From the NCBI GenBank assembly GCA_900546485.1, contig URDK01000044.1:1-20361 (forward strand): 20,361 nt of DNA, written 5' to 3'. The stretch comes from an uncultured Eubacteriales bacterium. Its GTDB lineage: Bacteria; Bacillota; Clostridia; Oscillospirales; Oscillospiraceae. The position numbers and the translations under genes are program-made. Numbering within the stretch: position 1 is the first letter of the stretch; every line of letters starts with the position of its first letter. Of this stretch, positions 5,852 through 12,627 are shown one piece after another. Below the pieces are notes generated by a model. The model saw only the letters and a program-made list of their open reading frames with translations, had not been told where the DNA came from and did no database searches.

Positions 5852-5904
5852 TAAAAAAATACCTCCCGGTACGTTCTAACAGGATTCTTGACGCGCCGGG
5901 AGGC
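5852..5904 (-). terminator. Terminator-like hairpin after spoIIP containing the CBS ribosome site
   Basis: On the minus strand CCTCCCGG (5903-5896) pairs with CCGGGAGG (5869-5862) across a 26-base loop, followed by TATTTTTTTATA. It lies 7 bases past the spoIIP stop codon. The downstream arm contains GGGAGG, the only good Shine-Dalgarno for the CBS gene at 5849, so the same fold could both end transcription and mask translation. Confidence 0.6.
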
Positions 5905-5910
5905 AAATAT

Positions 5911-6963
5911 TCAATTCTCCGCCACAAGTTTCAAAAGCGCGGGCCCCACGGCGTCGGCATAGAGCCTGACGGCCGTCAGCGCCTCCTGGAGCGTGTTCCC
6001 GCTCGAGCCTACCTCGAGTATCATGGAGCCGGTGGTGAGCTGCTGGTTGTAGCGCTCCTTCGTCACGGATATGGGCCGGGCAAGGGTGGGGTACTTGGCG
6101 TTCACCGCCTGCTGGAGATAGAGCGCAAGGCGGAGATTCTGCTCCCAGTTTGGATGCTCCAGACCGCCCTCGCCGGTGCCGACCAGCATCATGAGCTGGG
6201 ATGAGGTCTGTCCGTCCAGCTCGGCCATGGTCTTGTAGGTCACGTCCCCGTCGCCGAGGGCGTCGCGGTGCAGGTCTATGACTATGGCGATATCCGGGTA
6301 CTCGGCGAGATACTCCTCTATCGCAGCGCCGGAGCGGGAGTAGGAGCCGGTGTAGCTGGGGTAGTCGTATATCTCGCGGTCGTGCAGCACCGAGAGCCCC
6401 TGCGCCTCGAGCGCCGCGGCCAGCTCGTCGCCGACGCGCACTACATTATAATTAAGATCCTCTGTGCGGTAGCTGTCCGACTCCTCGTACTGGTTGTACC
6501 TGTCCGGCGTATAGGCCTCGCTGCCGTGGGTGTGGACTATGAGTATCTGCGGCCCCTCCGCAGGCAGCACCTGCGTTGGCCCGAGCTTCACGAGCTCGCC
6601 CACGTCTATGTCGTAGCTGGTGGAGTTTTTGATGGAGAGTCCGCTGTATATCGTGGTCTCCACTATGTTTCCGTCCTCCGCGCCCTCGACTACCGGCTCC
6701 GGCGTCTCCTCCGGCTCGGGCGTGGGGCTCGGGCTGTCGAGGACGATGGAGGGATAGACCGGGTCGGTCGCCGCCGCGGCGGAGGTCTCGGCGGGCTCCG
6801 ACTCATGCGTACCGAGCTCCAGATCTATGCTTGCGGACACTATGCGCCCGCTCAGCGCCTCGCCCAGCTTTGCCGCCAGCGCCTCGCCCGTGCCGCCGGC
6901 GAGCAGCGCCCGCGCGCCGATGAGCAGTACGCCGGCAGCCGCCAGTTTCTTTGCCCAGCCCAT
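5911..6963 (-). CDS. spoIIP: Stage II sporulation protein P (cell wall hydrolase of engulfment)
   Basis: A 350-residue protein with an N-terminal hydrophobic anchor (residues 5-23), a Pro/Glu/Thr-rich linker (about 55-100) and a SpoIIP domain (about 105-347). Family landmarks are ILIVHTHGSEAYTP (H144, H146), GSYSRSG (206-212), IDLHRDA (H232), GGLEHPNWEQNL (267-277) and RYNQQLTTGSMILEVGSSGN with E317. SpoIIP is an amidase and endopeptidase that, with SpoIID and SpoIIM, degrades peptidoglycan at the septum during engulfment of the forespore. The His and Glu residues expected for its zinc active site are present. The ATG at 6961-6963 follows GAGGGGGTGACGGC. In many Firmicutes spoIIP follows gpr; here a TSCPD gene diverges from it instead. 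No clear sigma-E promoter was identified. Confidence 0.95.
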   Translation of the reverse strand: MGWAKKLAAAGVLLIGARALLAGGTGEALAAKLGEALSGRIVSASIDLELGTHESEPAETSAAAATDPVYPSIVLDSPSPTPEPEETPEPVVEGAEDGNIVETTIYSGLSIKNSTSYDIDVGELVKLGPTQVLPAEGPQILIVHTHGSEAYTPDRYNQYEESDSYRTEDLNYNVVRVGDELAAALEAQGLSVLHDREIYDYPSYTGSYSRSGAAIEEYLAEYPDIAIVIDLHRDALGDGDVTYKTMAELDGQTSSQLMMLVGTGEGGLEHPNWEQNLRLALYLQQAVNAKYPTLARPISVTKERYNQQLTTGSMILEVGSSGNTLQEALTAVRLYADAVGPALLKLVAEN

Positions 6964-7027
6964 GCCGTCACCCCCTCAGGAACAGCTTATGCCCCGTCCG
7001 CGGCGAAGATGACAGGCCCTCCCGGCC

Positions 7028-7056
7028 TTGCGATGAAACAAAATTTGTGGTATATT
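7028..7056 (+). promoter_or_regulatory. Predicted promoter of the TSCPD gene
   Basis: TTGCGA (7028-7033), 17 bases, then TATATT (7051-7056), with TGG directly before the -10 (extended -10). It lies about 66 bases upstream of the ATG at 7122. Confidence 0.5.
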
Positions 7057-7121
7057 ATTCCGGCGCATCGCGCGAAGATAGACATAATACGTCGAATACT
7101 GACGGAAGGGAAGACAAGATA

Positions 7122-7379
7122 ATGGTCCATGTTTACAGGCCCCGCGGCGTTTGTTCGCATGAAATGCGGGTGGAGGTCGAGGACGGAATAATCCGGAAAG
7201 TAGAGGTAAAAGGGGGATGCAGCGGCAACTTGCAGGGCATTTCCAAGCTTGTGGTGGGGATGGACGCCCGCGAGGCAATCTCCAGGATGGAGGGCATCCG
7301 CTGCGGGATGAAGCCCACATCATGTCCCGATCAGCTCTCAAAGGCCCTGCGCGAGTGCCTTGAAAAAGCATCAAATTGA
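7122..7379 (+). CDS. TSCPD-domain protein with four cysteines (TIGR03905 type)
   Basis: An 85-residue protein whose C-terminal part contains GIRCGMKPTSCPDQLSKAL, the TSCPD signature also found as an appendix of some class II ribonucleotide reductases. Four cysteines (C11, C33, C61, C68) are arranged as in the stand-alone family TIGR03905, which suggests metal binding, but the function of that family is unknown. The ATG at 7122 has AAGGGAAGA about 10 bases upstream. It diverges from spoIIP, and the 340-base spacer after it leads to a hydrolase gene, so it is probably transcribed alone. Confidence 0.88.
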   Translation: MVHVYRPRGVCSHEMRVEVEDGIIRKVEVKGGCSGNLQGISKLVVGMDAREAISRMEGIRCGMKPTSCPDQLSKALRECLEKASN

Positions 7380-7718
7380 TTTACATAATATCTCGAAATA
7401 ATTACAAAGGTAACAAAATTCGAGGTTTTTGTCACCCAAACTTGCGTAATTGCAAAAAAATTTAAGTCGATTTCCGTCGAAAGGAAAAAGTTCGGCAAGA
7501 AGCACAACACAATATGTAGATTGAAAACGCGAAATACGTCCAAATAAGCCAGATAATGTGGTGCGTTGTTTACTATAATTAAATTTGCGAAACTCAGTTT
7601 ATGCAAAATGCCGATTGAATTTGCCATGCATTTTTGACTATAATTATTGCAGGAATCGGTTTTTGATATCCGAGCGCCCGCTCCGGCGGGGGCAAGGGAG
7701 AATAAACTGAGGTGCAAA
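7380..7718 (+). other. AT-rich intergenic leader between the TSCPD and SleB-type genes
   Basis: This 339-base stretch is markedly AT-rich and has no convincing gene. It holds an imperfect hairpin at 7409-7436 (GGTAACAAAA with TTTTGTCACC, one mismatch) that may end the TSCPD transcript. It also holds two similar sequences, TTTACTATAATTAAATTTGC at about 7569 and TTTGACTATAATTATTGC at about 7633, and a small GC hairpin (CCCGC-TCCG-GCGGG) near 7677-7692. No match to a riboswitch I know was recognised. Confidence 0.5.
7615..7644 (+). promoter_or_regulatory. Predicted promoter of the SleB-type hydrolase gene
   Basis: TTGAAT (7615-7620), an 18-base spacer, then a perfect TATAAT (7639-7644). Transcription would start near 7651, leaving a leader of about 68 bases. 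A second TATAAT at 7574-7579 in similar sequence may be an additional start but lacks a good -35. Confidence 0.5.
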
Positions 7719-8648
7719 ATGGCCAAAAGGACAAAAAACAATATCATCGTACTTATTGCGCTGGCTGTGCTGTGCCTGACGGCGAGCGGTTCCTTCTGGA
7801 CCGGCGGACAAGCCGAGGCGGTGTATTCGCCTCCTGCCTGGGACCTTCCGGACGTTGCGGAGGCTGAAGCTGAGGAATCGGCGGAGCCTTCCCCGGAGCC
7901 GACAGAGCCGCCTGTGGAAGACTTTGGCGGCACGCTTGCTGCACTGTACATAAACGGCGCTTACAGCACGGAGTGCCGCATAATTGACGGCAAGGTGCGC
8001 ATGACGCTCAAGGAGTTCGCGGAGGTTACGGGCCTCGCCTACTCGTCGGGCAAGCTGGACGGCATACAACTCAACCTCGCCGAGAGCGGGGAATACGTCG
8101 AAGTGAACGGCCGCTACCTCTACCTTGAAGGTGGTCTGCTGGTGATAGACGGCACGGAGCTCTGGCCTGTGAGCGAGCTCTGCCGCATCTTCAGCTTCAC
8201 CGTGACCTGGGACAGCGCCACGTCGAGCGTGAACATCGACACCACGAAAAAGGAGCTCCTCGCGTCCGGGGACAGCTTCTATGCCGAGGAGGACGTCTAC
8301 TGGCTCTCGCGCATAATCTACGCCGAGAGCGGCAACCAGCCGCTGGAGGGCATGCTGGGCGTGGGCGATGTGGTGATGAACCGCGTGGCCTCCGGCGCCT
8401 TCCCGAATACGGTCAAGGAGGTCATTTTCGACTCGCGTTACGGCGTGCAATTCTCGCCCGTGGAGACGGGCAGCATCTACTCCGAGCCGAGCGAGGAGTG
8501 CGTCATCGCCGCGAAGCTCTGCCTCGAGGGCTACGACATAGTCGGCGGCGCGCTCTACTTTGTGAACCCGGACATAGGCGTGTCGAGCTGGTTCAGGCAG
8601 ACGCGGACATTCGTTACGAGCATAGGCGACCACGACTTTTACGCGTGA
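7719..8648 (+). CDS. SleB-type cell wall hydrolase with copper amine oxidase N-like domain
   Basis: A 309-residue exported protein. Residues 1-25 are a signal peptide or anchor (MAKRTK, then a hydrophobic run). Residues 44-67 are an acidic Pro/Glu linker. About 75-175 resembles the copper amine oxidase N-terminal-like fold often used as a wall-binding module (LYINGAYSTECRIIDGKVRM and VTWDSATSSVNID). About 190-308 is the Hydrolase_2/SleB catalytic domain: SRIIYAESGNQPLEGMLGVG with the likely catalytic E203, VVMNRVASG, and a C-terminal DHDFY. SleB-family lytic transglycosylases degrade spore cortex peptidoglycan during germination; CwlJ/SleB relatives also act in growth, so the precise role is not fixed. 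The ATG at 7719 has GAGGTG 4 bases before it. Confidence 0.9.
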   Translation: MAKRTKNNIIVLIALAVLCLTASGSFWTGGQAEAVYSPPAWDLPDVAEAEAEESAEPSPEPTEPPVEDFGGTLAALYINGAYSTECRIIDGKVRMTLKEFAEVTGLAYSSGKLDGIQLNLAESGEYVEVNGRYLYLEGGLLVIDGTELWPVSELCRIFSFTVTWDSATSSVNIDTTKKELLASGDSFYAEEDVYWLSRIIYAESGNQPLEGMLGVGDVVMNRVASGAFPNTVKEVIFDSRYGVQFSPVETGSIYSEPSEECVIAAKLCLEGYDIVGGALYFVNPDIGVSSWFRQTRTFVTSIGDHDFYA

Positions 8649-8677
8649 TTGTAATTTATCGCGCGGCATGATATAAT
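8649..8677 (+). promoter_or_regulatory. Predicted promoter of rsmG
   Basis: TTGTAA (8649-8654), 17 bases, then TATAAT (8672-8677). The -35 begins at the first base after the hydrolase stop codon. The -10 lies at the foot of the left arm of the hairpin at 8673-8707. Confidence 0.5.
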
Positions 8678-8710
8678 ACCGGGCGCACATCGTGCGTCCG
8701 GTATTATTTT
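8673..8710 (+). terminator. Long hairpin with T-tail between the SleB-type gene and rsmG
   Basis: ATAATACCGG (8673-8682) pairs with CCGGTATTAT (8698-8707). A G-T pair and CGCAC/GTGCG extend it to 16 bp with a 3-base loop, followed by TTTT. It is a good terminator for the upstream hydrolase gene and ends 1 base before the rsmG Shine-Dalgarno GAGGTGA. Confidence 0.75.
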
Positions 8711-8722
8711 GAGGTGATTTTG

Positions 8723-9424
8723 ATGGAAAACATCCTGCGCTCCGGCTTTGCAGAGCTGGGCATAGCCGCGCCCGAGACGGCCTATGCGCGCCTTCGCACA
8801 TACTATGAGCGGCTGACGGAGGTCGGCTCGGTGATGAACCTCACGGCGATAGAGGGCGAGGGCCCCGTTGCGCGGCTGCATTTTCTGGACAGCGCGGCGC
8901 TTTTGAACTACGCCGACTTCACAGGTGCGCGCGTTGTGGACGTGGGCACGGGCGCGGGCTTTCCGGGCCTGCCGCTGGCCATACTGCGCCCGGACGCGGA
9001 CTTCACGCTGCTGGACAGCCAGATGAAGCGCATAGACTTCATCGCGGAGACGGCGGCGCTGCTGGGTCTTGAGAACACGCGCTGCGAGGCGATGCGCGCG
9101 GAGGAGGCCCAGGCGGAGTACCGCGAGGCCTTCGACATAGCTGTGAGCAGGGCGGTAGCGCGGCTGAACGTGCTCTGCGAGCTCTGCCTGCCCTTTGTGC
9201 GCGTGGGCGGGAGCTTCGTCTCGATGAAGGCAGCCGACTGCGCGGAGGAGGTCGCGGAGGCGGCAAAGGCCATAGAGACCCTGGGCGGCGCGGCGCCCGA
9301 GATAAGGACGTATACCATCCCCGGCACGGACCTCGTCCGGGCCGCGGTGGTCATAAAAAAGACGGCGCCGACGCCGGCGAAGTATCCCCGGCGCTGGGCA
9401 AGAATTTCCAAACAGCCGCTGTAA
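8723..9424 (+). CDS. rsmG: 16S rRNA (guanine-N7) methyltransferase RsmG (GidB)
   Basis: A 233-residue SAM-dependent methyltransferase that modifies G527 (E. coli numbering) of 16S rRNA. Landmarks are MNLTAIEG followed by LHFLDSAALL (about 37-61), the SAM-binding motif VVDVGTGAGFPGLPLAI (about 71-87), LLDSQMKRIDFI (95-106), VSRAVARLNVLCELCLPFVR (140-159) and the basic ending YPRRWARISKQPL typical of the family. The start is ATG 8723, with GAGGTGATTTTG upstream; a GTG at 8714 lies inside the ribosome site. In many Firmicutes rsmG sits with mnmG and parA/parB near the origin; here it stands alone between a hydrolase and a DUF1002 gene. Confidence 0.95.
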   Translation: MENILRSGFAELGIAAPETAYARLRTYYERLTEVGSVMNLTAIEGEGPVARLHFLDSAALLNYADFTGARVVDVGTGAGFPGLPLAILRPDADFTLLDSQMKRIDFIAETAALLGLENTRCEAMRAEEAQAEYREAFDIAVSRAVARLNVLCELCLPFVRVGGSFVSMKAADCAEEVAEAAKAIETLGGAAPEIRTYTIPGTDLVRAAVVIKKTAPTPAKYPRRWARISKQPL

Positions 9425-9485
9425 GGAACATTTCCGTCCCCTGCGGCGTCTGAAAAGCGAACCCTTTGGCATATGGAGGTCTGGC

Positions 9486-10349
9486 ATGAAAATGAAAAAA
9501 CTGATATCGGCCCTGCTCGCGGTCTGCCTGCTGGCAGGCGCGGTTCCGGCGCTTGCAGTGGACGCGGGCGAGGCGCGTGCGGTCATCGGCGCGAACCTGA
9601 CGGACGAGCAGATAGCGGACGTGTACGCCAACTTCGGCGTGAAGCGCGGCGACGTGACGGAACTGCGCGTGACGAATGCGGACGAGCGGAAATATCTCGA
9701 GGGCTACGTCGACGAGTCGGTCATCGGCACGAACTCGATCTCCTGCGTGTACATTGAGGTGCTCGAGGAGGGCGAGGGCCTGGACGTGACGACCTCGAAC
9801 ATCAACTGGTGCACCTCGCAGATGTACGTGAGCGCGCTGGCGACGGCGGGCATAACGGACGCGAAAATAATCGTGGCGGCGCCCTTTGAGGTGTCGGGCA
9901 CGGCGGCGCTTACGGGCGTGTACATGGCGTATGAGGACATCACGGGCGAGGAGCTGGACGAGACGGCGAAGCTCGTGAGCACTCAGGAGCTGACGCTGAC
10001 GGCGGAGCTGGCGGACCAGATAGGCAGCTACGACTCGGTGGAGATAGTCAACGAGCTCAAGCTCCTCCTCGGCGAGACGCGGAACATGACGGACGAGCAG
10101 CTGCGCTCGGAGATAGTGTCGATAGCCTCGGACTTCGGCGTGACGCTGACCGATACGCAGATAGATCAGCTCATAAGTCTCTGCCGCGCGCTTGAGAAGC
10201 TCAACCCGGACGAGTTGAAGGAAAAGGTCGAGTCGGTGCAGAATACCATCGCCAAGCTCGGCCAGGCGAAGGAGACCGTGTCGAACTTCACCAGCGTCAA
10301 AAACGTCTGGAATTCGATAGTCGACTTCTTCAAGGGCATCTTCGGCTGA
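9486..10349 (+). CDS. DUF1002 family secreted protein
   Basis: A 287-residue protein with a Sec signal peptide (MKMKK, hydrophobic core, cleavage likely after PALA at residue 24). The body matches my recollection of DUF1002 (YpuA-like) proteins: VIGANLTDEQIADVYANFGV near the N-terminus, the central segment VYIEVLEEGEGLDVTTSNIN with the NWCTSQMYVSALATAGITDA stretch (about 104-125), then a mostly helical C-terminal half. The function is not known. It is predicted to be exported and is widespread in spore-forming Firmicutes. The ATG at 9486 follows GGAGGTCTGGC. It lies 61 bases after rsmG without an obvious promoter, so the two may be cotranscribed. Confidence 0.88.
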   Translation: MKMKKLISALLAVCLLAGAVPALAVDAGEARAVIGANLTDEQIADVYANFGVKRGDVTELRVTNADERKYLEGYVDESVIGTNSISCVYIEVLEEGEGLDVTTSNINWCTSQMYVSALATAGITDAKIIVAAPFEVSGTAALTGVYMAYEDITGEELDETAKLVSTQELTLTAELADQIGSYDSVEIVNELKLLLGETRNMTDEQLRSEIVSIASDFGVTLTDTQIDQLISLCRALEKLNPDELKEKVESVQNTIAKLGQAKETVSNFTSVKNVWNSIVDFFKGIFG

Positions 10350-10350
10350 T

Positions 10351-10392
10351 AAAAATGAGATCCCCCGACGCATATGCGCCGGGGGATTTTTT
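10351..10392. terminator. Bidirectional terminator between DUF1002 and folB-folK genes
   Basis: ATCCCCCG (10360-10367) pairs with CGGGGGAT (10380-10387), enclosing the self-complementary CGCATATGCG. Seven T follow on the plus strand, and on the minus strand the stem is followed by CTCATTTTT. It lies between converging genes and can serve both, touching the end of the folate operon. Confidence 0.92.
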
Positions 10393-11216
10393 TATTCGCT
10401 CAGGGCGGAGAGCAGTTCCGATGTGGTGCGGTTTAAGAGGGGGTGGCGGAGATTAGGGGCGATCTGGTTGAGGGGGCGGAGGACGAAGTCGCGCTCCGGG
10501 ATGCCGGGGTGGGGGATGGTCAGCTCGGGCGTGTCGATGACCTCATCGTCATAGTACAGTATATCCAAATCCAGCGTCCGCGGGCCCCAGTGGATGAGGC
10601 GCTCGCGGTGCGCCGAGCGCTCTATCTCATGCAGCGCGTCGAGCAGCTCCTCCGGCGTCAGCAGCGTCTCCAGCTCCAGGCAGCCGTTCAAAAAGTCGTC
10701 CTGCTCCACGCCGCCGAAGGGGGGCGTCACGATGAAGTCAGACACCGCGCCCACGCGGCAGTCTGGGAGCGCGCGCAGCGCCTCCACCGCGCCGTTCAGA
10801 TACGCCCGCTTGTCGCCCATATTCGAGCCCAGCGCGATGTAGGCCCGGTGCCAGTGGCGCTCTATCCGCACCGACACGCTCTCCAGCGGCAGACCCACCG
10901 GCGCCCAGGGCTTCTTGAGCTCGAAGCTCAGGCCACGGATCAGCGGCCAGCGCAGCAGCACCGCCCGCGCCGTCTGCTCCGCCGCGGCCTCTATGAGCTT
11001 ATACGTGTGCTCCTTCATGTACTCCGTCACGAACGCGCAGACCTCGCCGTAGTGTACCGAGGCCGTCAGCTCGTCGCTGAGCCCCGCGTTCCGCGTGTCC
11101 ACAAAGAGGCGCAGCGACACGAGGAACTTCTGCCCCAGCCGCGTCTCCTCAGGGAACACCCCGTGGTTTGCAAATACCTCGAGGTTTTCAACTATTATCT
11201 CGTCACAGCCGCGCAT
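10392..11216 (-). CDS. folK: Bifunctional dihydroneopterin aldolase / HPPK (FolB-FolK fusion)
   Basis: A 274-residue fusion of two consecutive folate enzymes. Residues 1-122 are dihydroneopterin aldolase (ENLEVFANHGVFPEETRLGQ, Y56-G-E, FELKKPWAPV). Residues 124-274 are 6-hydroxymethyl-7,8-dihydropterin pyrophosphokinase (AYIALGSNMGDKRAYL, FIVTPPFGGVEQDDFLN, HWGPRTLDLDILYY with the magnesium-binding aspartates, then PHPGIPERDFVLRPL). Together they convert dihydroneopterin to the pyrophosphate used by FolP. The ATG at 11216 is preferred, with GGGAGG 9 bases upstream; a TTG at 11219 is possible. The start overlaps the end of folP by 14 bases, so translation is probably coupled. It is the last gene of the minus-strand operon. 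Confidence 0.95.
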   Translation of the reverse strand: MRGCDEIIVENLEVFANHGVFPEETRLGQKFLVSLRLFVDTRNAGLSDELTASVHYGEVCAFVTEYMKEHTYKLIEAAAEQTARAVLLRWPLIRGLSFELKKPWAPVGLPLESVSVRIERHWHRAYIALGSNMGDKRAYLNGAVEALRALPDCRVGAVSDFIVTPPFGGVEQDDFLNGCLELETLLTPEELLDALHEIERSAHRERLIHWGPRTLDLDILYYDDEVIDTPELTIPHPGIPERDFVLRPLNQIAPNLRHPLLNRTTSELLSALSE

Positions 11217-12033
11217 CAAAGCCGGCCTCCCTTCGTATCGCGAGCGCCATCCGCGCCGCGCGGAGATTTTCCTTCACGTCGTGCACGCGCACAAAGGCCG
11301 CGCCGCGCAGCACGCCCGCCACCGTCGTGGCGATGGTGCCCTCCAGCCGCTGATCGGCGGGGAGGTCCAGCGTCAGACCGATGACCGACTTGCGCGAGGC
11401 CGCGAGCAGCACCGGGCAGCCGAGCGTCAGCAGCTCGTCGAGCCGGTTCATCGCTATGAGGTTTTGCTCATAGCTCTTGCCGAAGCCTATGCCCGGGTCG
11501 AGCACGATTCTCGAGCGCGCGATGCCCGCGCGGTCAGCTATGGCGAGCGTCTCGCGCAAATCGGAGAGCATGTCGGCCATGAAGTCGGCGTACTCGGCCC
11601 GCTCCCGGTTGTGCATCAGGCAGCAGGCGGCACCGGTCTCGGCTATGAGCGCGGCCATCTCGCCGCTGTCATGGCGGAGGCCCCATATGTCGTTGACCAT
11701 GTCCGCCCCGGCTTCGAGCGCGGCGCGGGCGACGGAGGCCTTGTAGCTGTCTATGGACACGGGCAGGCCCGTCTCGCGCTTCACCGCCTCGATCACGGGC
11801 AGGACGCGCGCGGCCTCTTCCTCTGCGCTCACGGGCGTGTGCCCCGGGCGGGTGGACTCGCCGCCTATGTCGATTATGGCGGCGCCCTCTTCGGCCATGC
11901 GCCCGGCCTGACGGAGCGCGGCGTCGCGCTCCGTCCAGAGCCCGCCGTCAGAAAAGGAATCCGGCGTGACGTTCAGGATGCCCATGACGTACACGCCGTT
12001 TTCCGTATCGAATTCGCGATTACCTATTAACAT
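11203..12033 (-). CDS. folP: Dihydropteroate synthase
   Basis: A 276-residue TIM-barrel enzyme that joins p-aminobenzoate to the pterin pyrophosphate, the sulfonamide target. Family motifs are all present: MGILNVTPDSFSDGG (17-31), IIDIGGESTRPGHTPVS (about 53-69), VSIDSYKASVARAALEAGAD, MVNDIWGL, IVLDPGIGFGKSYEQNL, LLAASRKSVIG and the closing VRVHDV. The length is normal. The ATG at 12031-12033 begins 3 bases after the folE stop codon, with AGGTGA spanning that stop codon, which suggests translational coupling to folE. No unusual residues were noticed in the loops where sulfonamide resistance changes occur, but this was not compared systematically. Confidence 0.97.
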   Translation of the reverse strand: MLIGNREFDTENGVYVMGILNVTPDSFSDGGLWTERDAALRQAGRMAEEGAAIIDIGGESTRPGHTPVSAEEEAARVLPVIEAVKRETGLPVSIDSYKASVARAALEAGADMVNDIWGLRHDSGEMAALIAETGAACCLMHNRERAEYADFMADMLSDLRETLAIADRAGIARSRIVLDPGIGFGKSYEQNLIAMNRLDELLTLGCPVLLAASRKSVIGLTLDLPADQRLEGTIATTVAGVLRGAAFVRVHDVKENLRAARMALAIRREAGFDARL

Positions 12034-12036
12034 ATC

Positions 12037-12591
12037 TCACCTGCCGAGCATGTGCCAGAAGCTCTCCCGCAGCGCCGCGTCCGTCTCGAACACGCCGCGC
12101 GCGGCTGTGGTCACGGTCTTGGAGCCGGGCTTTTTGATGCCGCGCATGGTCATGCACATGTGCTCGGCCTCCACAAAGACCATGACGCCCTTCGGCGCGA
12201 GGTTCTGCATGAAGGCGTCGGCAATCTGAGCCGTCATGCGCTCCTGGAGCTGGAGACGCTTTGCGTAGACCTCGACCGTGCGGGCTATCTTGCTCAGGCC
12301 CACAACCTCGCCGTTCGGGATGTACGCCACCGCCGCCGTGCCGTAGAAGGGGAGGAGGTGGTGTTCGCACATCGAGTAAAAGCGGATGTCTTTCTCGAGG
12401 ACGATGCCGCCCTCCTCAACGTGGAAGCGTACGCCGAGGTGCTCGGCGGGGTCCTCGGAGTAGCCCGCGGCCAGCTCCGAGTACATCCGCGCTATCCTGT
12501 CGGGGGTCTCGATGAGGCCCTCGCGCTGCGGGTCCTCGCCGATGCCCTCGAGCAGCAGGCGGACGCCGCGTTTTATCTTTTCTGCATCCAT
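12037..12591 (-). CDS. folE: GTP cyclohydrolase I
   Basis: A 184-residue type I cyclohydrolase that opens GTP to dihydroneopterin triphosphate, the first step of folate synthesis. The zinc site residues are visible: C75 and H78 in FYSMCEHHLLPF, and C146 in EHMCMTMRG. Further landmarks are ETPDRIARMY (28-37), VVGLSKIARTVEVYAKRLQLQERMT (catalytic core) and the ending KTVTTAARGVF. It acts as a toroidal decamer. The ATG at 12589-12591 has AAGGAG 11 bases upstream, just beyond a GC hairpin. It lies 36 bases after the capA-like gene and is followed immediately by folP and folB-folK. Confidence 0.97.
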   Translation of the reverse strand: MDAEKIKRGVRLLLEGIGEDPQREGLIETPDRIARMYSELAAGYSEDPAEHLGVRFHVEEGGIVLEKDIRFYSMCEHHLLPFYGTAAVAYIPNGEVVGLSKIARTVEVYAKRLQLQERMTAQIADAFMQNLAPKGVMVFVEAEHMCMTMRGIKKPGSKTVTTAARGVFETDAALRESFWHMLGR

Positions 12592-12608
12592 TTTGATGGG
12601 TTCTCCTT

Positions 12609-12625
12609 CCCGGGCGCGCCCCGGG
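12609..12625 (-). other. GC hairpin between the capA-like gene and folE
   Basis: On the minus strand CCCGGG-GCGCG-CCCGGG forms a 6-bp stem ending directly before the folE Shine-Dalgarno AAGGAG. There is no T-tract, so it is not a normal terminator. It could mark an mRNA processing or stability boundary between capA and the folate genes. Confidence 0.45.
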
Positions 12626-12627
12626 TA

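Noticed and set aside
7660..7718. c-di-AMP or other riboswitch in the leader of the SleB-type hydrolase gene.
   Set aside because: Such hydrolase genes often have one, but the conserved core sequences I know are not visible; only a small GC hairpin is present.
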